Source of the DNA: an uncultured Bacteroides sp.
GTDB taxonomy: Bacteria; Bacteroidota; Bacteroidia; Bacteroidales; Bacteroidaceae
Reading direction: 5' to 3'
Assembly: GCA_900544075.1 (NCBI GenBank)
Contig: UQTJ01000003.1
Span: 62,001 to 126,000, forward strand
Length of the DNA: 64,000 nucleotides
The translations under genes and the position numbers were made by a program. Positions 26,279 to 35,865 of the stretch are shown here, piece by piece. The stretch's first letter is position 1, and every line of letters begins with the position of its first letter. Under the pieces are notes generated by a model. That model did no database searches. It was not told where the DNA came from and saw only the letters and a program-made list of their open reading frames with translations.

Positions 26279-26689
26279 ATGAAAAAAATATCTACAATAT
26301 TATTGATATCTGTTTTATTGGTATCTTGTTCTAATGAAATAAAAGTCAAAGTAAACGAAACAGAACGTAACTTTACGGAAATTGTAAATGTGGGAGTATA
26401 TTCTCTTGATGGTTCATTTTCATATGAATATGGAGATGACATTCAAATGTCAATTAATAATCAGAAGTTTATATTCAGATTGCAAGAATCGGATTTGAGC
26501 TCTTATGTAAATATTCAGTTTCAATCTGCATTTAATGCTGCAGGAGAAACAGTTGAACCTGTTTTTGACAAAAAGAATATTACAATAGATTTTGCCAATC
26601 AAAAATTTACTGTAGCTAAAATAGATGCAGGCAAGGTCTGGTTGTCGAGTGAGAAAATTGGTATAGTTCTACCTATGTTTAATAATTGA
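26279..26689 (+). CDS. Small lipoprotein of unknown function
   Basis: A 136 aa protein with a lipoprotein signal (Cys17 in LLVSCSNE). The remainder is predicted to be beta-rich (alternating hydrophobic pattern, NVGVYSLDGSFSYEYGDD). I recognise no domain. It is between the TIM-barrel hydrolase and another small lipoprotein, with 11-17 base gaps on both sides. A surface glycan-binding or accessory role is possible from the context only. Confidence 0.65.
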   Translation: MKKISTILLISVLLVSCSNEIKVKVNETERNFTEIVNVGVYSLDGSFSYEYGDDIQMSINNQKFIFRLQESDLSSYVNIQFQSAFNAAGETVEPVFDKKNITIDFANQKFTVAKIDAGKVWLSSEKIGIVLPMFNN

Positions 26690-26699
26690 TATTAATCTT

Positions 26700-26975
26700 A
26701 TGAGGAAAATATTTTTTGTATTGGCTGTGGGTATTTTATTTTCTGCTTGCCAAGGAGAAATTTCTGGTTTGACAGAAAATTATGAAAATAACGGTCTGTC
26801 TCAAGATGTGGAAGATAATGTTGAGGTGTCTTTACTGCAATCTGATTTTATTAAATATGATATGACTGATAAATCAGATAGAATATATCAGGTTGTATTG
26901 GAGAAGTCTCATAATGTAAAACGAAATCTGGGATTTCTCTTCGGAGCTTCCAAAGTTAAAGTTGCATTCAGATAA
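26700..26975 (+). CDS. Very small lipoprotein of unknown function
   Basis: A 91 aa protein with a lipoprotein signal (Cys17 in LFSACQGE) and a short acidic mature part. No domain is recognised. It ends 7 bases before the GH43-like gene, and the gap to the preceding gene is 10 bases, so it belongs to the operon. It may be a truncated relative of the preceding lipoprotein or a genuine small gene; the intact signal and tight spacing favour the latter. Confidence 0.55.
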   Translation: MRKIFFVLAVGILFSACQGEISGLTENYENNGLSQDVEDNVEVSLLQSDFIKYDMTDKSDRIYQVVLEKSHNVKRNLGFLFGASKVKVAFR

Positions 26976-26982
26976 CTAAATT

Positions 26983-27939
26983 ATGTATATACAGATGAAA
27001 AGGATAATTTTTTTTATAATATTATTGAATATCATACACGGTTCATTTTCCAAAAATATCAATGAAATATTTTTGGCCGATCCTACTGTTTATTTTGAAG
27101 GTGGTAAATATTATCTGACAGGTACATATAGTGCTGATCCGGTAAAATTTGTAGTATATGAATCCGATAATCTTTTAGAATGGGAGGAAAAAGGATTATT
27201 GTTGATGAAAGGTGATGATACATTTGGAGAAAAAGGTTTTTGGGCACCGCAAATATTTAAAGATGATAATAGGTACTTTTTGACATATACGGCGAACGAG
27301 CAGACTTGTTTGTCGGAATCCGGAAAACTTTCGGGACCATATAAGCAGAAAGAAATCGGACCTATAGATTCTTCAGCAAAGAACATAGATTCTTATCTGT
27401 TTAAAGATGATGATGGTAAATATTATCTTTATCATGTACGTTTCAATAAAGGAAACTATATTTGGGTTGCAGAATTTGATATTCAAAACGGTAAAATAAA
27501 AAAAGAAACTTTGAAAAGATGTTTTGTGAATACACAAGCATGGGAAAATACTCAAAGCTATAAATCAGCTCCAGTTATGGAAGGTCCTACCGTGATAAAA
27601 ATTGATAAGATGTATTACTTGTTTTATTCTGCCAATCATTTTATGAGTCGGGATTATGCAGTAGGATATGCTGTTTCAGAATCACCATTTGGTCCGTGGA
27701 AGAAATATTCGGGAAATCCGGTTATACACAGAAGTATAGTAGGAGAGAATGGTTCCGGTCATGGAGATATATTTAGAAATGAAAAAGGTGAATATCATTA
27801 TGTATATCATGTGCATAATAATGATTCAACTGTTAATCCAAGAAAGACAAGAATTGTAAAACTTAATGTGGTTAAACAGAATGGTTTCTTGAATTTTTCG
27901 GTATTAAAGGGTAGTGTAATTAAACCTCAAGTAAAATAA
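26983..27939 (+). CDS. GH43-like five-bladed propeller glycoside hydrolase
   Basis: A 318 aa exported hydrolase. The GH43 layout is visible: catalytic base D33 in FLADPTVYFEGGKYYLTGT, the pKa-modulating Asp in SAKNIDSYLFKDDDGKYYLYHV, and the acid Glu in VMEGPTVIKIDKMYYLFYSAN, each at the start of a propeller blade. Family members cleave alpha-L-arabinofuranosides, beta-xylosides or beta-galactans. The N-terminus is a signal peptide; an ATG four codons in (26995) is an equally good start. It lies 30 bases upstream of the first susC. Specificity is not assigned. Confidence 0.82.
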   Translation: MYIQMKRIIFFIILLNIIHGSFSKNINEIFLADPTVYFEGGKYYLTGTYSADPVKFVVYESDNLLEWEEKGLLLMKGDDTFGEKGFWAPQIFKDDNRYFLTYTANEQTCLSESGKLSGPYKQKEIGPIDSSAKNIDSYLFKDDDGKYYLYHVRFNKGNYIWVAEFDIQNGKIKKETLKRCFVNTQAWENTQSYKSAPVMEGPTVIKIDKMYYLFYSANHFMSRDYAVGYAVSESPFGPWKKYSGNPVIHRSIVGENGSGHGDIFRNEKGEYHYVYHVHNNDSTVNPRKTRIVKLNVVKQNGFLNFSVLKGSVIKPQVK

Positions 27940-27969
27940 TGAAATTTGTTAACAATTAAAAGCGCATTT

Positions 27970-30900
27970 ATGAAAGAAAAGAGACTTTATCTTCTGTTCT
28001 TTTGTTTTTGTTGTTCGTTTTTGTTTATGCAGAATATATATGGACAACAAAATACATGGAGTGGAAAGATTATTGATGCTACAACAAATGAGCCTCTAAT
28101 AGGGGTTAGTATTTTGATTAAAGAATCTTCAACGGGAACAGTGAGTGATTTCGATGGAAACTTTACGTTTGGAGGAAATATCGGTAATACAGTTTCAATA
28201 ACTTATGTCGGTTATAAACCGTTAGAGATTAAATTAACAGGCAAATATGATTTAGGTATTATTAAATTACGTGAAGATTCAGAAACGCTTGAAGAGGTCG
28301 TAGTTGTAGGATATGGTGTACAAAAGAAGGCCTCAAGTGTTGGATCAATTACATCTACCAAGGGAGATGACCTTCTAAAGGTAGGTAGTGTTAACTCTGT
28401 GTCAGAAGCATTACAGGGGCAAATGCCTGGTGTCATATCAATAAATTCTACCTCTAAGCCGGGTGCAGATCAGGCATCTTTATTCATTAGAGGTAAGGCA
28501 ACGTGGGGTGATGCTTCTCCTTTGGTATTGATAGATGGTATAGAACGTAATTTCAACGATGTTGATGTTAATGAGATAGAATCTATATCTGTGCTTAAAG
28601 ATGCGTCGGCAACTGCTGTTTACGGTGTAAAAGGTGCGAATGGTGTCATACTTCTTACTACAAAACGTGGTAAAGAACAGAAACCATCCATTTCTTTTTC
28701 ATCAAACTTTGGATTTAAACAAACATCAGCAGCACCGGAATTTGCTGATTATCTTACTTCTATATCACAGTATAATAAAGCTCAAGCAAATGACGGTACA
28801 TGGAATCTGGTTCCTGAATCAACAATTTCTGCATGGAGGAATGCATATGCTACAGGCAATTATGGACCATATAATGATGTCTTTCCGGAGGTTGACTGGT
28901 GGGATGAGATTGTTAAAAATGTAGGTTATCAACAGAATTATAATATTAATGTACGTGGTGGTACAAAGATTATGTCCTATTTTGTTTCTTTAGGTTATCT
29001 ATATGATGGAGATATATTTGACACAAAACAACAGAATGGGTATGATCCGAGCTTTTATTATAGAAGATATAACTGGAGAAGCAATTTTGATTTTAATATA
29101 ACAAAATCAACCAAATTGTCTGTTAATGTAGCCGGTAAAATGGGATATCAAAATCAGCCTGCTTATAGAGAAGGTGATAATGACCAGTATTTTATTGGAA
29201 CATTGTTGGCTGCTCCATCAAATGAATTCCCTATCAAGTATTCAGACGGAGTATGGGGTGATGGTGCTTCGCAGGATAAGAATCCTATGGTTTCATTGTA
29301 TGATACCGGTAGCAGAACCTATAAATCTTATCAGGGATTTTATGATTTTATATTAGAGCAAAAACTCGATTTCATAACTAAAGGTTTGTCTTTTAAGGCT
29401 TCTTTATCTTATACAAATTATTCAAACTGGGCTTCAGAGATTGTTAGAGGAAAAATTTTGGGAAATGATGATTTGAATTCTTTGTGGTCGATTGTAAGAA
29501 ATTATAGGGAATATGATTATGCAAATCCAATATATAATGAAGATGGAAGCATATCTTACAACTATACGACTAAAAGATATCCAAGCGATGTTGCACCCGG
29601 CGATTTGCCATTAGCCGGTTCCTACGATATGTTTGATGGTTATGGGCGTAAGTTATACTATGAACTTGCAGTAAATTATGCGCGTACTTTTGGAGATCAT
29701 TCTGTGACAGGTTTATTGTTGTTCAATAGAAAAATGAACGAAACTACTACAACAAATGTAATGGATTTTCCTGCATATGAAGAAGATTGGGTCGGAAGGG
29801 TTACATATAACTGGAAAGAACGTTATTTGGCTGAATTCAATGGCGCTTATACCGGTTCTGAAAAATTTGCACCAGGAAAGCGTTTCGGCTTCTTCCCTTC
29901 AGCATCCATAGGTTGGAGAATTAGCGAAGAGCCATTTGTTAAAGAAATAACAAAGGGTGTATTATCAAATTTAAAGGTCAGGTATTCATATGGAGAAGTA
30001 GGTAGTGATAAAGGTGCATCACGTTTTAATTATATTCAGAGTTTTGAACAGATAGATGGTAATGCCCAATTTGGTCTTAATCAGACGACAAACTGGGGAC
30101 CTCTATATAAAGAAGGAAAGCTTGCCGATCCAAACTCAACATGGGAAAGAGCTGTAAAACAGAACTTAGGAGTAGAAATCGGACTTTGGAGTAAATTGAA
30201 TATAACATTAGACTTTTTTGACGAGAAAAGAGACGGTATCCTTATGGAACGTAGAACTGTTCCTTCATGGGGTGACAGTGGAATCGCTTTTCCTCAGGTT
30301 AATTTGGGTAAAACCAAAAATCATGGTATGGAGCTTGATATCTCATGGAATGACAGGATAAATAAGTTTAATTATTATGCGAAATTTAATTTTGCTACAA
30401 GTGAAAGTAGAATAGTATTTAAAGATGATCCTATAAATGAATACGATTATAACAAGGATGCGGGAAAATCTATCGGGTATGTAAAAAAATATTTAGCAAC
30501 CGGTAACTTCCAGTCGTTGGACGATATTTATAATTCAGCTCAGTCATTAATAACAAATGGTAGACATAATACTTTGATACCGGGAGATTTGTATTATATT
30601 GACTATAACGGTGACGGCTTTATTGATGTTAATGATAAAGTCCCTGTTAGCCAACTTAATTATCCTTTGACGACCATGGGGTTGACATTAGGAGGAGAAT
30701 ATAAAGGATTTGGTTTTAATATGTTGTGGTATGGAGCCTTAGGTGTATATAAAGAAGCTATTTCTGCTTACTTATGGGATTTCCCAAGTTCAAATATAAA
30801 GGCGCAGCCTAATACTTACGATTGCTGGTCACCCGATGATCCGCTTCAGGAAGGACCTGTTAGACCAAGTTTACATTTGCAAAAAGCATATAATTCGGTA

Positions 30901-31140
30901 GAAAGTACATATACTTATACAGACCATTCATATTTGAGGTTGAAAAATATAGAGGTTAATTATAGTTTCCCAAAGAAATGGTTATCTCCTTTGAGATTGT
31001 CTAAATTACAGATTTATGTAAATGGTTCTAACTTACTTACATTCTCAAAGGCTGATTATAGAAGAGACCCGGAAACAGGAGGACAAAATGTATATCCAAT
31101 GGTTAAACGTTATAATATAGGTTTTAGATTAGGTTTATAA
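27970..31140 (+). CDS. SusC/RagA-type TonB-dependent outer-membrane transporter (first pair)
   Basis: Imports oligosaccharides across the outer membrane using TonB energy, with the SusD lid encoded next. The 1056 aa protein has a signal peptide, a carboxypeptidase regulatory-like domain (about residues 25-95, GKIIDATTNEPLIGVSILIK), a TonB-box-like EEVVVVGYG, a plug (LQGQMPGVISINSTSKPGAD, IRGKATWGDASPLVLIDGIER, SVLKDASATAVYGVKGANG) and a beta-barrel ending in aromatic-rich strands. The ATG at 27970 is preferred to the in-frame TTG at 27946, which is two codons after the stop of the previous gene. The substrate is unknown. Confidence 0.95.
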   Translation: MKEKRLYLLFFCFCCSFLFMQNIYGQQNTWSGKIIDATTNEPLIGVSILIKESSTGTVSDFDGNFTFGGNIGNTVSITYVGYKPLEIKLTGKYDLGIIKLREDSETLEEVVVVGYGVQKKASSVGSITSTKGDDLLKVGSVNSVSEALQGQMPGVISINSTSKPGADQASLFIRGKATWGDASPLVLIDGIERNFNDVDVNEIESISVLKDASATAVYGVKGANGVILLTTKRGKEQKPSISFSSNFGFKQTSAAPEFADYLTSISQYNKAQANDGTWNLVPESTISAWRNAYATGNYGPYNDVFPEVDWWDEIVKNVGYQQNYNINVRGGTKIMSYFVSLGYLYDGDIFDTKQQNGYDPSFYYRRYNWRSNFDFNITKSTKLSVNVAGKMGYQNQPAYREGDNDQYFIGTLLAAPSNEFPIKYSDGVWGDGASQDKNPMVSLYDTGSRTYKSYQGFYDFILEQKLDFITKGLSFKASLSYTNYSNWASEIVRGKILGNDDLNSLWSIVRNYREYDYANPIYNEDGSISYNYTTKRYPSDVAPGDLPLAGSYDMFDGYGRKLYYELAVNYARTFGDHSVTGLLLFNRKMNETTTTNVMDFPAYEEDWVGRVTYNWKERYLAEFNGAYTGSEKFAPGKRFGFFPSASIGWRISEEPFVKEITKGVLSNLKVRYSYGEVGSDKGASRFNYIQSFEQIDGNAQFGLNQTTNWGPLYKEGKLADPNSTWERAVKQNLGVEIGLWSKLNITLDFFDEKRDGILMERRTVPSWGDSGIAFPQVNLGKTKNHGMELDISWNDRINKFNYYAKFNFATSESRIVFKDDPINEYDYNKDAGKSIGYVKKYLATGNFQSLDDIYNSAQSLITNGRHNTLIPGDLYYIDYNGDGFIDVNDKVPVSQLNYPLTTMGLTLGGEYKGFGFNMLWYGALGVYKEAISAYLWDFPSSNIKAQPNTYDCWSPDDPLQEGPVRPSLHLQKAYNSVESTYTYTDHSYLRLKNIEVNYSFPKKWLSPLRLSKLQIYVNGSNLLTFSKADYRRDPETGGQNVYPMVKRYNIGFRLGL

Positions 31141-31154
31141 TAAAATTGATTGAT

Positions 31155-33023
31155 ATGAAAAGATTAACATATTATATTACAGTCCTATTGCTTGGCTTTT
31201 ATTTTACAAGTTGTGAGGATTATCTTGATAAATCTCCAGATGACGGATTGAGTGAGGAGGATATCTATAAAGATTATGACTCTTTAAGAGGGTTTATGGA
31301 TAGAATATTTAAAGATGGTAGTATTCTGATTTATAATTATGGTATAAATGAGTACGAAAATGTAACAATTAGTATAGGAAATTTATCAGATGAATATGCT
31401 TCTGTACGTGATATGGCACCATCTCAATTTGTAAATAATGGTAACTGGTTGGAAAATGCCGGAACGCGTTTTGAAATAGGCAGTAAGGGGGCTACTGCAA
31501 TAGGTAGAGCTTATACCGGACTACGTATAGTAAATAGAGTTATAAACGGTATAGATAAAGTAAATGATATAACTCAGGAACAATATAATAAACTTCTTGG
31601 ACAAGCGTATTTTTTGAGAGCTTATTTTTATTTTGAATTGATAAAAAGGTATGGAGGAATGCCAAAATTTGATCAATTATGGGGTGCCTCTGATGATTTC
31701 GATATTCCAAGAATGACATATCTGGAATCAAATGAGTGGATGCAGGATGATTTGGATAAAGCAATAGAATTACTTCCTGAGAGTTGGCCTGAGTCAGAGC
31801 ATGGTCGTCCGGATAAAGTTTCTGCACTTGCACTTAAGACTATGACTCAGGTGTATGCTTGCAGTCCTTTGATGCAAAACGATTTAAATACTATAGAGGA
31901 TAAAGGATATAATACAGCTTTGGCTGCAGAGGCTGCTGTAACTGCACAGAAAACGATAGACATGATAAATAATCATTCATATTACAGACTGATGGAACAA
32001 TCAGAATATCGAAGTATATATCTTATGCCAAACAGTAATCAGTTTGCACAACCGGAGTATTTGTGGTTTCACAGATGGCATCCAGGAAACTGGTCTGCTT
32101 TTGTCAGAGCTCAATGGTTAACCCAACCTTATGATGATAAAACCGGTGGAGAAGGTACACCATACAATGCTCCTACTCAAAACATGGTAGATATGTTTGA
32201 AAGACAAGGAGAAGATGGTTATTATTACCCTATTTCAGATTCTCGATCAGGATATGATGCTGTTAAAGGTACTGATCCGTATTCAAAAAGAGATCCGCGT
32301 CTTGCTAACAATATACTTGTTCCCGGTGAAGCATGGGGAAAAGATAAGTCCGGTAATCAATATTACATTACTACATATTCAGGAGGATATTCCGAGAATT
32401 TTATTGCAGTAACACCTGTAACTCAAGGTGGACAACAAACAGGTTATATGTGTAAAAAATTTATCTGGCCGGAAGCAACTATGACATTGTATGGAGCTGC
32501 TGGATTTAATCTTTATAGGTTAGTTTCTGTATATATCAGAGTCGCTCAAGTATATTTGGATATGGCAGAAGCTTCATATGAGGCTACAGGCAATCCGGAT
32601 AAACTCGTTCCGGGATGTTCATTGACGGCACGTCAGGCTCTAAACGTTATAAGAAACCGTGCCGGAATAGGTGATTTGCCGGAAGGTGTTGATTTCAGAG
32701 AAGCTTATCGTCGTGAGCGAGCAGTTGAACTAATGTTCGAAGGACACAGATGGTATGATATAAGAAGATGGATGATAGCAGAAGATTTGTTTAGTGAACC
32801 TAATCCGATAAAAGGAGTTAAAGCGACACCTATAAATCATAGTTATTCACCGGATCAACTTATCAAAGCCGAGGCCTGCAAATATAAATTGACAGACTTT
32901 GTATATGATTATATTTCACTTACCTCTGAGGTGAGAGTTTTCAATAAAAGAAACTATTGGTATCCATTACCAAAGGATGAAGTTGCTTCATTGAATAATT
33001 TGCAACAAAATCCAGGTTGGTAA
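31155..33023 (+). CDS. SusD/RagB-type lipoprotein (first pair)
   Basis: Surface lipoprotein lid of the preceding SusC transporter that captures glycan. The 622 aa protein has a lipobox (Cys20 in YFTSCEDYL), the TPR-like helices (YFLRAYFYFELIKRYGGMP, about residues 150-170) and the C-terminal SusD signature with YRRERAVELMFEGHRWYDIRRW. The ATG at 31155 is 14 bases after the susC stop; a TTG further upstream is less likely. The stop is 17 bases before the second susC. Confidence 0.94.
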   Translation: MKRLTYYITVLLLGFYFTSCEDYLDKSPDDGLSEEDIYKDYDSLRGFMDRIFKDGSILIYNYGINEYENVTISIGNLSDEYASVRDMAPSQFVNNGNWLENAGTRFEIGSKGATAIGRAYTGLRIVNRVINGIDKVNDITQEQYNKLLGQAYFLRAYFYFELIKRYGGMPKFDQLWGASDDFDIPRMTYLESNEWMQDDLDKAIELLPESWPESEHGRPDKVSALALKTMTQVYACSPLMQNDLNTIEDKGYNTALAAEAAVTAQKTIDMINNHSYYRLMEQSEYRSIYLMPNSNQFAQPEYLWFHRWHPGNWSAFVRAQWLTQPYDDKTGGEGTPYNAPTQNMVDMFERQGEDGYYYPISDSRSGYDAVKGTDPYSKRDPRLANNILVPGEAWGKDKSGNQYYITTYSGGYSENFIAVTPVTQGGQQTGYMCKKFIWPEATMTLYGAAGFNLYRLVSVYIRVAQVYLDMAEASYEATGNPDKLVPGCSLTARQALNVIRNRAGIGDLPEGVDFREAYRRERAVELMFEGHRWYDIRRWMIAEDLFSEPNPIKGVKATPINHSYSPDQLIKAEACKYKLTDFVYDYISLTSEVRVFNKRNYWYPLPKDEVASLNNLQQNPGW

Positions 33024-33040
33024 ATAAATATGATAAAAGT

Positions 33041-35848
33041 ATGAGAGTAAAAAATATGATAAGCTTTATGATACCCTTATTGGGGCTTCAAATATCAGCA
33101 AATGCTGATAATATTGTAACTGCTGATTCATTAGTCAGCAGAGCCGATGGCGGTATTATCCTAAAAGAACATGAGGTAGGTTTCAGTTCAAAAATTGATA
33201 ATAAATACTTTTCAAGCTATCCTGATGTTATATTTACTAATTCCTTACAGGGGAAAATGGCCGGTCTTCAGGTTCGTTCTACTGTAAATGGTTTGGGAAA
33301 TAATAATCCGGAGATATATATACGTGGCTTACATGGTATGGACAATAATACAGCCATTGTAATAATTGATGGAGTGGAAAGGCCGCTGGATGACATATTG
33401 CCTGAAGAAATAGAAAGTATAGAGGTCTTAAAGGATGCAACAGCTAAAATACTGTACGGTTCTCGTGCGGCAAATGGTGTCTTATGGGTCAAAACAAAAA
33501 GAGGAAAAGCTAATTCGCACATTTATAGGGCTTCAGCAGAAATGGGACTTTCACAGATGACGAGAACTCCGGAGTTTATTGACTCTTATAATTATGCTAA
33601 TCTTTATAATGAAGCAAGGATTAATGATGGTTTACCTGCTTTTTATACACAAGGCCAGATTCAAGGTTATAATAATTCTATCGGAGCGACGGATTTCTTA
33701 TACCCAAATGTAGATTATTATGATACTTTTCTTAATAATGTATCTAATTACCAGAAAGCAACATTTGAAATGAATGGTGGAACAGACCGTGTACGTTATT
33801 CTTTGGTTGCAGGTTATATAGGTGCCGGTGGTTTTGAGAAGGGTGCATATGGTACAAGTTTGAATAGAATGACTTTAAGAGGTAATCTGGATTTTAAAGT
33901 TGCTGATTTCTTAACTATATCTGCAGATGTTTCTGGAAGACTTGAAATGAGGAAAACCGGTCAGCAAAACAGTGCAAATGTTTTTTCGGCATTGTCTTCA
34001 CATAGGCCCAATGAATATCCATTATTGATTAATCCTGACGATGCCGGATTAACTCAAAGGGAGGATGGTGTTCCTTTGTTCGGTGCAAGTCAGTTAAGAA
34101 ATATGAACTTGTATGCTGAAATGATGTATGGAGGTTATATCGATGAACGGTATACAAGAGGACAGACAAACATTGGTTTTGATTTTGATTTAGGAATGAT
34201 TACAGAAGGTTTGGATGCAGGAGCGTTTTTATCGTTTGATAATTATGACAACCTGATACTAAATTTGAACAAAACTTATCCTACATATTCAATAGATCAT
34301 TATATCAATTCAAATGGGGAGCAGGACTATCTTATCACACAGTTGAAAAAAGAAAGTATTAGCACTTCCAAGAATCGTAGTACAACAACTCTGCAGCAGG
34401 TTTTAGGATGGAATGCTTTTATTGGTTACAACAAATCTATTGGTAAAAATAATGTAGGTGCCCGTTTGACATATTTGTATAATAACACTTCTACTCAAGG
34501 TTCTGGTCAGAATGTTATAAATACTAACTATTCATTACGACTTAATTATGGTTATGACAACAAATATTTTGTTGAAGGTGATTTGGCTTTAATGGGAAGT
34601 AACAGGTTTGCAAAAGGGAATAAACATTTTCTATCTTCAGCAGCCGGCGCTTCATGGGTTATTTCTAATGAAGACTTCCTGAAAGGAAATGAAATAATTA
34701 ATTTCTTAAAGTTAAAAACAACAGTAGGACTTTTGGGATTTGACAGAAGTACAAACTACCTGTTGTATGAACAGTCCTGGTCTCAAGTGAATGATCAGTT
34801 TAACTTCGGACCAACAAACAATGGTGCTTTAGCTTATGTAACCACTTGTGTAAGAAGAGCTAATGATCATCTTAAATGGGAGAAATCTGCAGAATGGAAT
34901 TTAGGTTTTGAGGGATTGTTCTTTAATAATCGCTTATATACTGAAATGAATTATTTCCGTGAATTGCGTTCGGATATAATTGGTTCGGTTGATTCTACTT
35001 ATGGAAACTATTTGGGTGATTTTGTTTATGTTGATAACATGGGTAAGGTTTTTAATCATGGATTTGAAGCCGATTTATCATGGAAAGATAAAATAGGTAA
35101 CTTCCAATATACTGTAGGAGCTAATATCACTTGGACAAAAAATAAATTGATACAATGGAATCAGGTAATGCATGATGATGAATACAGGTATTCAATTGGG
35201 AAATCTACTGATGCTATGATGGGACTTGTTTCAGAAGGACTGTTTGGTAAAGATGTGAGTTTGGACGGACATCCTAATCAGTCATTCGGTGATTATCAAA
35301 TAGGTGATATAGCCTATCAGGATTTAAATTCAGATAAAATAATTGACAACAGGGATGTTAAACAAGTCGGAAATTCATTTCCACGTACAACGTTAGGTAT
35401 AGATTTGGACCTTAAATATAAGTCATGGGGGTTATATATACAGGGATACTCAGAATTAGGTGTAAATGGATGGGCTTCGAATGCTTATTACTGGAATTAC
35501 GGAGAAGGAAAGTATTCTGTTTTGGCTCTGGATAGGTATCATCCTGAAAATAATCCTAATGGTACATACCCTCGACTTACAACAACAGAAGGAAGTAATA
35601 ATTTTAGGAATTCAACATTTTGGCTCGTTAATAAAAACTTCTTCCGTTTAAAAAATATAGAGCTGAATTATACATTTAATAAATTTGCGACTTCATCAGT
35701 AGTTTCTGAAATTAAGGTTTTTGCAAGAGGAAGCAATTTGTTTGTCCTTTCGTCTGTTAAAGACCTTGACCCCGAATTGCTTAATGCAGGAGTTGTTAAT
35801 TATCCTGTATGTAGAAACATAACAGCCGGAGTTTCATTTGTTTTCTAA
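33041..35848 (+). CDS. SusC/RagA-type TonB-dependent transporter (second pair), short N-terminus
   Basis: A 935 aa outer-membrane transporter. A signal peptide is followed almost directly by the plug (LQGKMAGLQVRSTVNG, IRGLHGMDNNTAIVIIDGVER, EVLKDATAKILYGSRAANG) and the barrel. The carboxypeptidase regulatory-like domain and a clear TonB-box found in the first SusC are absent. It pairs with the SusD gene after it. The ATG at 33041 is used; an in-frame TTG at 33017 overlaps the previous gene. How it couples to TonB is unclear from sequence. Confidence 0.9.
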   Translation: MRVKNMISFMIPLLGLQISANADNIVTADSLVSRADGGIILKEHEVGFSSKIDNKYFSSYPDVIFTNSLQGKMAGLQVRSTVNGLGNNNPEIYIRGLHGMDNNTAIVIIDGVERPLDDILPEEIESIEVLKDATAKILYGSRAANGVLWVKTKRGKANSHIYRASAEMGLSQMTRTPEFIDSYNYANLYNEARINDGLPAFYTQGQIQGYNNSIGATDFLYPNVDYYDTFLNNVSNYQKATFEMNGGTDRVRYSLVAGYIGAGGFEKGAYGTSLNRMTLRGNLDFKVADFLTISADVSGRLEMRKTGQQNSANVFSALSSHRPNEYPLLINPDDAGLTQREDGVPLFGASQLRNMNLYAEMMYGGYIDERYTRGQTNIGFDFDLGMITEGLDAGAFLSFDNYDNLILNLNKTYPTYSIDHYINSNGEQDYLITQLKKESISTSKNRSTTTLQQVLGWNAFIGYNKSIGKNNVGARLTYLYNNTSTQGSGQNVINTNYSLRLNYGYDNKYFVEGDLALMGSNRFAKGNKHFLSSAAGASWVISNEDFLKGNEIINFLKLKTTVGLLGFDRSTNYLLYEQSWSQVNDQFNFGPTNNGALAYVTTCVRRANDHLKWEKSAEWNLGFEGLFFNNRLYTEMNYFRELRSDIIGSVDSTYGNYLGDFVYVDNMGKVFNHGFEADLSWKDKIGNFQYTVGANITWTKNKLIQWNQVMHDDEYRYSIGKSTDAMMGLVSEGLFGKDVSLDGHPNQSFGDYQIGDIAYQDLNSDKIIDNRDVKQVGNSFPRTTLGIDLDLKYKSWGLYIQGYSELGVNGWASNAYYWNYGEGKYSVLALDRYHPENNPNGTYPRLTTTEGSNNFRNSTFWLVNKNFFRLKNIELNYTFNKFATSSVVSEIKVFARGSNLFVLSSVKDLDPELLNAGVVNYPVCRNITAGVSFVF

Positions 35849-35865
35849 CTATAAAAAATGTAATT

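Noticed and set aside
27946..27969. Upstream TTG start for the first susC
   Set aside because: It precedes a normal signal peptide start at the ATG 27970 and would add eight residues not expected in SusC proteins.
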